Source: Diprion similis (taxonomy: Eukaryota > Arthropoda > Insecta > Hymenoptera > Diprionidae). Taken from it: a DNA stretch of 64,000 bases. Both the position numbers and the translations under genes were made by a program. Location of the stretch: contig NC_060106.1 in assembly GCF_021155765.1 (NCBI RefSeq), positions 13,356,031 through 13,420,030 on the forward strand, in the 5' to 3' direction. A model generated the notes under the pieces. It was not told where the DNA came from and did not search any database. It saw nothing but the letters and a program-made list of their open reading frames with translations. Of the stretch, positions 12,171-23,700 are shown in pieces. Each line of letters opens with the position of its first letter. The first letter of the stretch is position 1.

Positions 12171-15100
12171 CTCTATGAACTTGAAACCTGCAGGGTGAGA
12201 ACGTGAAGTTCAGTAGCTTGCTCATGGCCATCTAAGCCGCTTGTTTTTGCTAAAATACATGCAAACGAGGTCACCACTTCAAAAGTCGACGGCATAGACT
12301 TGTTGTATCAATAATTAATTCGCTAACAAATACAGCTCGGAAATTCAAAACTTAATGAAGAGCCGACCGACCAGCAACCCACGTCTCTTCTCTTCGTTAT
12401 CTCTCGGATTTTCTAATACTACAAGGAACCCGGCGTGCCGCGTTTAGTCCTCCGAAGGTCCTCCCTAACCATCGTCCTTTGGCCAAATACTAGCAGCCGG
12501 TGCTTACGCGGCGATTGGTCCTATCTGCGGATAGTTACACGCGTAAATGGTATTCTAGGTCCCGTGCATCCTCCACCTCCGGACATCGCGTCATCTATTA
12601 AAAGATCAATCTCTCCCCCGTGTTCAATTGCGCTCGCTGATAACCAAATCGCGATAAATTCATGTTCTTTACGACGATGCGTCGTCGGTGATCTGGAGAC
12701 GAAAATTGCTTGGCTTTTTTCACGAAAGATAAGTTTTTCTTTTTCACATTCTAATCTGAGTATATTCACGGTCGGGTAGACAATTTATCTGACGGTCCAT
12801 CGCGTTATATATTCTTTTGTCAACTTGATGAGACAAGTTGCGCAAGACTTGTTCCACACGTCTTCTCTTATTATTTATACCCGTGAGTACGAAATAGAAA
12901 TAGTGAAAGTAATGAACTGTTGCATTATATTTTACAACCAAATTTTAGAATGGATGTCAATGATCGAAGGCGATCTCTATGTCTATTGCTCTAAATTATG
13001 TAAAAGCCTATTTTTCAACCAGCATCTGAATGTTAAAAGGCAAAGACGTCTTACAGCAGGTCTCGAACTTTACCTGGGATTATAATGCTTTGAAAGTGTA
13101 ATAAATTGATGCAATAAAACTGTTTTATGCGAAATTCTCCGCGGGGTGAACTGGTCTTAAAAATCCTCCGCACCCTTTTGTGGTAGCTACATAATCGCTG
13201 TAATTAAAAACCGCAACTATGGGGACTATGGGGACTTATGGCTTCGCATCGGGATTCATTATGGTCCGTGCATTTCTTCCTTATTCACAGAACCAGCTTA
13301 AGGCCAAGTGCTGTCTAATTCCCAATGATTCGACAGGTCCAGAAGTAAAAAAAAATCACCGTACTAATCTGTATAAATACCGTGCGATAAGTGTGCAAAA
13401 ATTATCATCTATTTTCAGAACGCAATTTGAACACCTGTTGCCAAAAATAGTTTTGGATTGGTGCAAGGATTCCGAATTTCAGGATTGGTTGAAAAATGAG
13501 GGGGCGTGGTATCGAACGTGGGACGGGATCGGGGAAAAGTTTAAACATTAAACAATAGGCGACCTTTTCGCGGCCTCACTGTCCACACTGGTTACCATCC
13601 ACATCTGTTGACCAACTGAATGTCGTAAAAAATGGGGAAAAACCCGCGTTGGGAAAATTTTCGTGTCTGAATTTACTGTCAAAGAAAATGTATTTATTGT
13701 GTGTTTGGGAAGTCCCGAGTGAGTGTCTTGCCATTGTCTTGCCAGATGTGTGCTGGCTGCAGCTTGCCGAACAGCGAAGTACGGACTGACTTGGCTAGAG
13801 TCGTAATGTAATTTCGTCCTGAGTGTTCATCATTCGATCGATGCACGAAAATTAATATCCGAGGAAAAACGCACTGCTATGATACTTTATTGAGGAAACT
13901 TAATCCCATCGAAATTCATTATGCACATAAAAAACTGCGTATAGTTTTACAAAACCTGTTTCAATTTGTTTAATAAACTTCCTCGATCCTTGAAAAAAAA
14001 AAAAAAATATTCATCCTGCATAAGAAACGGTTGCACATTACCTCGAAATTCATTAATCCGTCGGTTTTACCTAAGACGTCCTTGCCGTTTTCGATTTAGC
14101 GTGCTGCACGAGACGATATCCGAGAGCTGGCAGAAATCGGCATCGATGTCGAGGCGATCGAGCCAAGATTAAAGACTGGGTGGGCGGAAAGATCGCGGTG
14201 AGGAAAAGATCGCTCTTGTATTATATGCAGAGTGCAAAGGAGTTTTAAATTTCTAATCAGTTTCTTAGCTCCGCGATCATTGTTCAGGTATGCAGAAGTC
14301 AGGTGGGTCTGATCGCAGCTCGAGCTTTATGTATTCGCCCTTGGCCAAAGTCGTATATATCTCGCAAATGAATCCCGGTGTTTACAAACATGAGACATCA
14401 GCATAGATTATACAGTATATACGTATACAAATTGCGCCGTGGTGATTCTTGGTCAATGTCAAACTCTCCATCAACTGCAGGCGAATGCCGGCTTGTACGT
14501 TCCCCTCTCGCGAGTTTCTCGTCGACGATTATGATGGGAAAAAACGTGGAATTTGCAAACGGGATGACTTCAACGTCGCGTAAACCGTTTTTTGCATACT
14601 TATACACACGCGAATGGAACCGGTGTTCCACACCACGCATAACTCTAACTAAAAGTCACGTTTGTCAAGTCAACAAATGAATGTCAATTACGATAAAAGT
14701 TTATAAAGTACGTAACATTGGTCAAGGTGAAATTCAATGGTAAATAATAATGAGAATAATATTTATTGAAAACGTGGTCAAAGTTAGTAACGTTATCATA
14801 ACGAAACATTGTAGGAAAACGATGACTATTTTCTGAACAATGCAATGATTTTTAAGGAACTTGCGACTTTGAAATATAAGTGTGTTTTCCTTAATTACGG
14901 TTTACCGAATTTCAAACTATTCCAACTATGGCGGAATAACGCTTTTTCCTCAGCATGAACCGTTACGTTAACGTTATCAACTTGAATACCAAGTTTTTCT
15001 TCTTTTCCCGTTTTATTCACCTTGTCCATTACCCGAGCTTCGGCCGAATCAAGCTGAAAACGACAGGTTGTAGATTGATATCGCCGGTCGGTTTTGAAAG

Positions 15101-15182
15101 AACGTCGAAGGTGAGAAACTCTGAAAGATGTTAGGTAATATTGTTGTATATTGGGTTTGTGAAAAGTTTCTACCGCTAGGCA

Positions 15183-15223
15183 ACGAACGAACGAACGAAC
15201 GAACGAAAGAACGAACGAACGAA
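15183..15223. repeat. CGAA tetranucleotide microsatellite
   Basis: About ten tandem ACGA/CGAA units with one AAAG interruption. Overlapping minus-strand frames read as repeated SFVR residues and are artefacts. Confidence 0.9.
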
Positions 15224-17138
15224 GCCAAAAAAAGTACCAAATCCGGCTTATCGTTAGCCAGACCGCGAGCCACGCAGCGCACAACGTGCGATGGACGAAC
15301 TGCTTAACGTTTCGTGTTCCGTGTACACGCGGTAACCATTTAAGCGTCATGGCTAACTGACCATTTCCGGAGCAGCTACATACCTACGTATATACTCCGA
15401 GAGGACTGCGGACAATTCGACCGAATGAAGGTGCCATTTGAGGGTCTAATTACGTGCTTAGTTAGCCCGGTGTAGTAGGTACTATAGTCGAAACTTCGGG
15501 CGTCATGAATCTCAACCATGCAACGCAAGATGCGACCGACATGCGACACCTTGTCATGCGTGCCTGGTTGTATAACACGCATCGTATCATCGAGGTACAG
15601 TCATGTCTGCAACATCGTTTGTGTTCGAATGAAGATTGAAAAAATCTGTCAAGTTACGAGGGTGGTATTACAGGCATAAGCTTGGAGGAAATCTGCACGT
15701 AGTTTACGACCAAGTGAATTAATATCTCGTTAAAAGACCCAAAGTTTGACTCGTAAAAGTCAACTTTCTACATCGCTCTCGTTTCCTTTATTCTCTTTTA
15801 TTCTTTTTTTTTTTTTTATCTCTCTCTATTATCATTACCTCTCTATCTCTTTACCCCACCACCCCTTCCATTACTCTTTCCCGCTATTTTCCACTTCCTC
15901 CATATCTTATTCACTTTTTTTATTGCCACACTGGGACGGCAGATATGTAATACCTATAATGTGCCTGCTAGACAGAGGCTCTCTTCTTTCCGTGCATTTC
16001 AAAAAGATGAAACTGTAAAATTCTACCAGCGTGGATAAAACCGGTTACCCTTTGGCTGCGTATTTATACACTTGTCTCGTGATGTTGTAAAACGATTTTC
16101 GTACACCAATTTCGCACACAACACCATTATGCTTTTCTTTGTGAAACAAATTACGTCAAATATTAGACGGCATCACCGTTTGGGGATGCAAAATTTGAAT
16201 TTCAAAAATATGAAATAAATAAAGCTACAGACACGCTGGTCCAAGTGATTGCATTTATACTCTCGTACCAGGTGCAACAATGAGTACCTACGCGGAAAGC
16301 ACGGGATGCAGGAAGCGTTTAAATACTAACTAAAGTTCGCAGCAGCAGCAACAGCAGCCACACTCGACTAACCACCGACGCAAAGTCGTTGTCGCTTCGC
16401 AAGGAAACAATGAAACGTCCTGAGCTATGCTGCACCTCTAGGTATGCGTTGGCAAGTAGCTGAATACGTGCAACGCATGTACCTGCATAGATGCTAACAC
16501 GAGCTAGGCATTTAAAACGCATTTCGCCAAAAGAAGTTATACGTGCTGCAGCCTCAGAACCACCGATTGAAGAGTTTGGCACGGTATTCTGGATTGCTAT
16601 ATACCTTCGTATAATACACAATGCCAATAACAATGACGAGGGTAATAATTAGGTAGCAGAGATCCGGGAACCGTGGAAAGTTCAGGATCGACGTGTACGT
16701 TCAGCTTCAGGCCGCCAATTAGTGTCCGTATTTGCGTCGAGAGTCGACGGGAGTAAAGAGGTTCCAAGTTCTCTTCTCCTATCGCTACGACCGCCATCTC
16801 TATAGCTCTATAGACGGTGAAGGCAAGCGTAAATCTTCCCTTCCAGAACTCCATGTACTTATCGCATATTTATTTGCATTACAAAGATCATGCAGCCGAC
16901 ACGCAATAGCGGAGCTTACTGCAGTAATTAGTAGAGTTGATTTGGATTTGTTGATTATTTTCAAGCGTGTAATATCTAAAAAGCGGCGACTCTGCGGGGC
17001 AGAACGAACTTGAAACGCGAATTTACCTGAATATTAAATTATCGGTTAGATGTGAAACAGAAAAACGATTATTGCCTTACAGTTGGCTGGATACGAGCCG
17101 ATGTATAAGCAGTTGCGATAACGCGCGCGTAGGCAATA

Positions 17139-17174
17139 AAAGAAAGAAAGAAAGAAAGAAAGAAAAAAAAAGAA
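17139..17174. repeat. AAAG tetranucleotide microsatellite
   Basis: Tandem AAAG units ending in an A-run, preceded by a short CG-alternating run. Confidence 0.9.
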
Positions 17175-17911
17175 ACGTTGAGAAATATATTGCGGTGTGT
17201 AATGACGTTAAGAAATTCCAGACAAGAAATCAAGGGAACAACGAGCCGCGGAGAGAACGAAACCGATCGATCACAAATATGACGAACGTAACTATGTATA
17301 CGAGCGATCAATAATATTGAGGTTATTGGGTAATATTTACAAAACGACAGATATGGAAGAGATTTCTCACCACCCTCGGAAAATATGCTCCTTAAAGAAA
17401 AGGAAAGAAAAAAACTTTCCTTTTTCAATTTCAAAACATAGAAGAGACAAAACTTGGAATTGCATTCGTCATATTTGAAATTTTTTTTGTTGGTATGGAT
17501 TTTACCAGCTTTCAAGTCACGTTCTTAAAGTAAAATTCAAATCGAAAAATTAACTTTGAAAATGTGTCAAAGTCGTATAATGAAAATTTCACATTATCCA
17601 TGCAAAAAATTATTGCCATTAGCGTAATGCAACAACGTTGATACTCGGTTGTATCGCGTACCGTTATATTCGTTGTTCATAAAATGCAAGAAAAGATTTC
17701 CAACTTTCGCAGGTGCACGCGTATTAATTTAAAGGTTACTATTACAACGTGACGACGTACACATATAAAAGATCGTTTACAAGCTTGCAAAAACATCGAT
17801 ACACGATGTGGAAAAATACAGGAGTTGCGAGTCGGTTTCGGAACAAACAATTCACAATTACTGCTACATGTAGGGTTGCTCCGCATAATTAAATCTTGCT
17901 TCGAATGGACC

Positions 17912-17951
17912 TAAAAAAAAAAACAACAAACAAACAAAAACAAAAACAAAA
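17912..17951. repeat. A-rich CAAA repeat
   Basis: A-run followed by CAAC, CAAA and CAAAAA units. This is simple sequence only. Confidence 0.8.
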
Positions 17952-18860
17952 TCAACTCGATTGAAATAGGTTTTCCTGCAATTAATATAAAATACCTAAA
18001 ACGAGATATACGTCATAATGTCGAACTATCGAATGACCTCGACTCCATTAACCAACTTCGAACCAATCGAGGAACTGTACCCTAGTAACCCATTACTTCC
18101 ACTGCAGAAAGACTCTCTCTCTCTCTCTATAGAAAGAAAGTCTCTCTCTGTCGCGGGCCATACTTTTGGGATTCTCTTCCTACATTTAGAAGAGAATTCC
18201 GTAACTACTTCACTCTTAAGCCGGCACTTCGGAAGCACTTTTTCGTTTCCGAATCTTCGGGGGGCTGATTTAATTTTTGTTGGTTTGCGTGATAGTTAAT
18301 TTTTTTCACCCATTCCGATCATTGCATCGGTAGTCAGTCCTCATTTTCATTTTTCGTATTTCTCTCAATATTACTTTACATCTAACTTCAATTTTATTTC
18401 ATCTCATCCCTTGTCTTACACTTCCGTTGTACTCTTTACTGTCATCTACTTTAATCTCTTCACTTTATTCTATTTTAACTATTTTAAGTTATCATTTTCT
18501 GTCCATTTACTTGCTTCTTCTGTTTTTACTGTATCCCGCATTATATTTCTGTCACTATATCCTTGTCCAACGCCGCTATGGACATAGTAAACCTCTCTCC
18601 ATTTATCTATCTTTCTCTTTATCTCACTCGCTCGTACACACATTTGTACGCACGCATATACACGTACAGAGCGTTCATTCAAAAGAAGCTTTTCTCGTAG
18701 CCTCCTCTACCTGCTGCTGATCAATTTAATCAAAAGGTTCGAATTGGTTCAAGGAACATAAAATGCCATAGAGTCAAGAATAAGACGTACCTACGGGAGG
18801 AAATCCAATAAACGAATCTAATCGAATAGCTGACAGTTTTCATTGCCTTTACGACTATAC

Positions 18861-18893
18861 TATAATATAATATATATATATGTATATATATAT
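18861..18893. repeat. TA dinucleotide microsatellite
   Basis: TA alternation with a single G interruption. A similar but shorter TA tract lies near 39.32 kb. Confidence 0.85.
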
Positions 18894-20149
18894 GGATCAG
18901 CGAGTGCCTATATCCGGCCGACCGTATACCTTAGAAAAAGAATTAAAATCGAATTTAAAGAAAGAATGAGAATTCGCATTCGCGTTTTAAAAATCCATAG
19001 ATTCAAATGATGAAGGGAAACGATGCTTCTAAAACCCCAGAATCCTCTCTGAAACACGAACTTCCCCGGCGTTGCATCGCTCCAAAGTATACATAATAGA
19101 GTATATTTTCCACCTTATTCTGTTACATCACAAATTCTCCTGCAAGTATCGTTGCAAATGCGGTCAGGTATTTAACATTTAGCGATCGTGAGAGACGGCG
19201 GCGCGCCTACCGAAGAGCGGTGGCGAATGGATTATAAACACGCGCCGCCTCAGCAGCAGCCAGTAATCAAACACGTACATAAGCAAGCGGTTCTGACACA
19301 GAACGGTGGTTGTAATCAGTAATGCATGCGTCTTCGCAGCTCATAGCTACGAAGCTTGTATATTACATTTACGCAGATTTCACCCATAATGCACGGACGC
19401 AGTTTAGGTTAAGATTCTTTCCTACATCTTAATATGCGTATAACATGCTGCGAATGAAAGGGGCGCATTTACACGCTGCACACTCAACTCATTGCTAAAT
19501 GCAAATGCGAGAATTGAAAATTGCGGAAAGCGAAACCTTCGACCTTGGCGAAAGATTTTATTTCGGCGAGTTATAATTTACACAACACCTTTCATGATAA
19601 CTCTTTTAATGTAAAAATGTAGAAAGATTAATTATAATTACAAGCGGAAACGTCACAGTGTGAAATTTTGAAAAGTGCGAAAATCTGTTTCACGGAATAT
19701 TTCAAATGAAGGATGTTGAAATATGGAAAAACAAAATGTAGAATAGTGAAGTACCTAAATAAAACCAAGGAAAAGAATCGTCAAAATTCTGCTGCATTCT
19801 AAGTCATTATGACGTTTCTGTATCACAGCATGGTTCTATACTTTGACCTTTCTAAATTTTGACTTTCCTATAAGTCGACTATCTGTATTAAAAAAAAAAT
19901 CCATGAAACAAATCTACGCATTTTTGAAAATTCGACGTTGTGTACCTTCTATTTCCTCATCTTTCTACATTTCCATATCCACCCTTATAATTATCATATC
20001 CTTTGAAAATTCACCAGAATAAAAAACAGGAATAAGATAAGACAACTCACCGAAAAATTCCGCAGCACCTTCAGAACCTTGCCAAACTCCACACTCACAA
20101 TATATATATATACCTACATATATATCTATCTATAAATTGTTCTCCGCGT

Positions 20150-20650
20150 ACTCCAAGATTAACCTCCGACTTCCCTGCGCAGCGAAGCACGCGCGTGTCT
20201 CCTTATCGTTAACAACAACAAACAACAAGTGTCTCTGAGGGAAAATCTCGCCGAGTCTCGCGAGCTATTTAAAGAACGACGAGTCAACGGAGAAAAAGCG
20301 TCTCTATTCCTCCGCCGAGGAGCGGCTGAAAAACCTTTTACTGTCCTGATCAGCAGGATCGCGCTGCAAGTTCGCGATGCGGCCGAACCTTGGCCACCTG
20401 GTACACTCACAATCAGCGCACCGCGGCTGCTGGGAGAGGACTGCTGATCGCGCGCCTCTTTGACAGCGACAAAACAACCATCGGGGATTCGCAGTCGCAG
20501 CGGCGAGAGGCGAGAGGCGAGAGGCGAGAGGCGAGGAGGCGAGGAGGCGAAGGCGCAAGTGCGAAGAACCTCGGTGTCTAGGGCTGTCGCTATAGTCGGC
20601 CGCGAGCCGCGAACCGAGGACTACGCGAGCGGAAAGAGAGGAGATTATGC
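20150..20650. other. GC-rich CpG-dense block
   Basis: About 500 bases that are clearly richer in G, C and CpG than the flanks. The overlapping open frames on both strands, up to about 128 codons, are arginine/alanine/serine-rich with no recognisable domain, as expected from GC-biased sequence lacking stops. It could be a promoter-proximal or 5' untranslated region of an unmodelled transcript. No start codon in good context with a convincing protein was found. Confidence 0.4.
20501..20551. repeat. GAGAGGC minisatellite
   Basis: Several tandem 7-base GAGAGGC units pass into GAGGAGGC units, inside the GC-rich block. The repeat makes the overlapping arginine/glutamate-rich frames meaningless as proteins. 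Confidence 0.85.
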
Positions 20651-20718
20651 CTCCGATTATACCTCCCAGAAATCCGATTCCCGGATTCAAACTCTCGCAG
20701 AGAATCTCTTCTCTCTCG

Positions 20719-20762
20719 TTTTTTTTTTTTTTTTTTTTTTTTTGTTTTTGTTTTTGTTTTTG
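20719..20762. repeat. Poly-T tract with GTTTTT units
   Basis: A run of about 24 T is followed by three GTTTTT units. It may be the reverse-complement A-tail of an old retro-element, but no element body is recognisable next to it. Confidence 0.8.
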
Positions 20763-23700
20763 TACAAGATAAAAATCTTAAACAGAACGATTATGTATAC
20801 TAGCCGACTTCTTATGTACCGAAAAGAACACCTCAAGTTGCAATTTTTCGATAGGACTATTTGTTTTCCAATCGTTGGGGGTTCATTGGTAGTCTGAATT
20901 CAGTATTTCAACTAGATTCTGCAATAGATCAGAAAAATTATCGTAGGAGTCGGAAAATATCGATTGTAGACAAAAAAAATTGTCTAAAACAAAATTGTGG
21001 AGCATTAATCCACATAATTAATTTATAATTTGAATTTTAAATTTCCTACAAGTTTCGTTGTCACCGTTTTTAGTCAATAATTAAAAATGACCAAATTATT
21101 TGAAAAATAAATGAATTCCACTGTAAATTCAAGATGGCGGTCGAAGATATTGCAGTAACTCATGAAAATTCTATATTTAGACCATCGATGACTCCCCCCG
21201 CCACCGATTAGAAAAAGATAATAATAGTATCGAAAAATTGCAGTTTCAAATGCATGTACATTCCAACCGGATAATTAGGTAAGGAGAAGCCTCCGATTCT
21301 ACGTCAAGAAATCCGTTCCACAAGGTCATAATCTTACAGAAAATATTCTCTCATTTTCTTATTGGACAGAATGAAAATCCTACGCAAAGCGATCGTATGT
21401 ACAGAAAATACTGTACATGAAATACTTATTGATGTTGATCTTTTTTATTGGATAAATAAGATTCTTCTACACATGCCACAATTTCATGGAACACCGTCGT
21501 TTTGTAGCACCAGCTCCCCGATCCTGTACAGAAGTCTGGAATTCGATGGAATATCTGTGCTTAGTTATCCTGCTCTCGCGAAAAAAAAAAACAGTATATG
21601 AGATAAGACCACTCTAAAAGATATTTTCTTTTTTATAAATTGTGAATTTTCAATTTCCATTACAGAACTGCACTGCCGTATTCTGTGGAACTATACGATT
21701 GTTTAGAAACTATTTCTTGCAGGATATTCTCGGTCGGACTATTTCACTGCGCAGTGAAGAGGTTGAAGAAACGCAGGCGGAGGCTGCGTCTGCATTTTTT
21801 TCAGGCTTTCTTTTTATACAGGCTGAACTACGCCGCAGGCTTCACCTCATCGCTATGGATTCGTTTCTTCCTTTTAATTTCAGGTAGATAGGATCGATGC
21901 ATCACACATGTTTGTGTCGTTTGTTGACAAAACGTGTGCCGCAGCGGTCATCGAAGTAATTAACTCTCTGATTATGACATCAGCATCGGTCGATGGACAG
22001 ACCTGAACGTCATTTTTATAACTCTCTCATTAATGTATACATGGGAAAACGCAAAAGTGATTAAAATTGGACGCTGCGTGTAAGAAAATTGATTTTTTAT
22101 GACACGGAATGGTAACCTCGTGACCTACTAGCTAACCTGTGATCAAATTTTATAATTCGATAACGACGCGTTCCCGTTAATTATATAGATATTATCTATA
22201 ATTGTACAGCCGTATAATCCTACTTATAAAATTTACGCATCAGTGCAGGTTGTTACGCACGTGGCAAACGTGATATCAGGCAAGCTGTTGTTTCGGGCTA
22301 GACCAAACTTTCTGTCACCAGACTTCCAAAATAACTATTAAAACAACATCAGGTATTTTTTCTCTTGTTGGCAAATTACACCGCGTTATTAACGTCCCGA
22401 TTCTGTGGTCCGGTCACGACTAGGCTCAACAAAATATATATATAGGCTCAATAAAATATATACCTATATATAGATATATATAATACCAACGATATTATAC
22501 ATACGTATAATATGATACGAAGTGCGTGAGATACCTGGTGGAAAAAATTTGATGCCAGCATTAAAGCGCAATCCCTTCGGTACGCGTTCATGAAACATTA
22601 TACGTCGAGACAATAACCGTTTGGATTCAGGGATTATTGATCCGTATGAAAGCTAAGCGGACGGTATAATCGTTGGAGAAATTGTAATAATCGTAAATAT
22701 GCCAGAGGTTATCCGGATTCTATTCACTCTGACAGCGACTTGCCGTTATACAAGGGAAACGTCAACCCCGCTTGGTGCCTGCGGTACTTTCCATCTCTAA
22801 AACTTTTAATTAAAGCTCAATAATTATGAGATACGGAAATCAGTTCCGCAGCCCCGAGATCGGCGGCTTAACTATAATATGCAGGAAAATAAATAAGCTT
22901 CGCGCACTCTCCACCAGTTTACTAATTAGTTCGTTAATTAGTGCAGTCACAACGTTAGATATAGGTTGCTGTACCTACATTGTTTGCCATCTTGACACGT
23001 GTTAGTGATACCGAATTTCTGCAAGCCAATAGCATTTTTTCTGTGCGTAAGTTTACACTTTTACTTATACGTAATCGGTGGGTAGACGTTGAAAAATAAC
23101 TTTCCCTCATTTTTCTAACTTGCTTGAAATAACGATAAAATTATTCTTAACCATATCGCGGATTATTCGCGCAGTTATTGTAACAACTAATTAGAGAAAA
23201 ACAACAGCTAATTCGCGTTACAAGTATTCTAAACAGAAAATGCAGCAAATAAACGACGTACCACCAAGATTTTGAAGCGAAATATAAAATTCTGTCCTAC
23301 CGCTGTTTCGTTTCAGTCAATTATTATACAAGTTTTTTCGTTTCTTTGCGTTTAAGAAAAAAAATCGCGTTGCGTAGGTCTGTATACCTCTGCTTTTTGC
23401 ATCCTGAGTAAAAGATCGCGTGCAGTGGAATAATATCTGGCTCATAATGACGTATAAATTGCCATGAATTTCTGACGCCTGTTAATGCGAAGGTTACTTT
23501 TTCGTACAATTTAGTAATATACGAATAAAATACATCACAAGTTTCGAAGTATTGTATGATCGATTCGTATCCAATTGTCACGTCGCGATATTTCCGAATA
23601 TATATACAACACCGCAAGCGTATATATTTGCCGTTTATTTTCCCAACTCTCGATCGTGGAAAATTATAATTGAAAATGTTTACCCCCGTGGCAGCTCCGT

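Larger units (their letters stand above)
12171..20100. other. Gene-free stretch, middle part
   Basis: I see no supportable gene. Open frames around 15.0-15.3, 17.1-17.5 and 18.4-18.7 kb run through CGAA, AAAG and pyrimidine repeats and encode low-complexity peptides. A 98-base exon-like segment at 14,100-14,197 has a plausible acceptor, donor and open frame but no recognisable product; it is discussed in the findings. The remainder is AT-rich with scattered GC-richer patches, for example near 19.19-19.28 kb. Confidence 0.55.

Noticed and set aside
13219-13551. 110-codon plus-strand frame starting MGTMGTYG
   Set aside because: No recognisable domain, no splice or promoter context, and length is within chance for this composition.
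15183-15223. Possible CRISPR-like array
   Set aside because: Units are four bases with no spacers; it is a simple microsatellite in a eukaryotic genome.
14895-15350. 151-codon minus-strand open frame and overlapping 77-codon frame
   Set aside because: Both pass through the CGAA microsatellite and read as repeated SFVR residues; no domain and no support on either side.
16597-16854. Minus-strand frame MAVVAIGEENLEPLYS as a possible first exon
   Set aside because: Start context is acceptable, but no donor or downstream exon could be matched, and the peptide is not recognised.
17069-17515. 148-codon minus-strand open frame
   Set aside because: Much of it is leucine/phenylalanine/serine-rich translation of AAAG and pyrimidine simple sequence.
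20304-20690. 128-codon minus-strand frame and 145-codon plus-strand frame in the GC-rich block
   Set aside because: Composition follows the GAGAGGC minisatellite and poly-T run; absence of stops is expected from GC bias.
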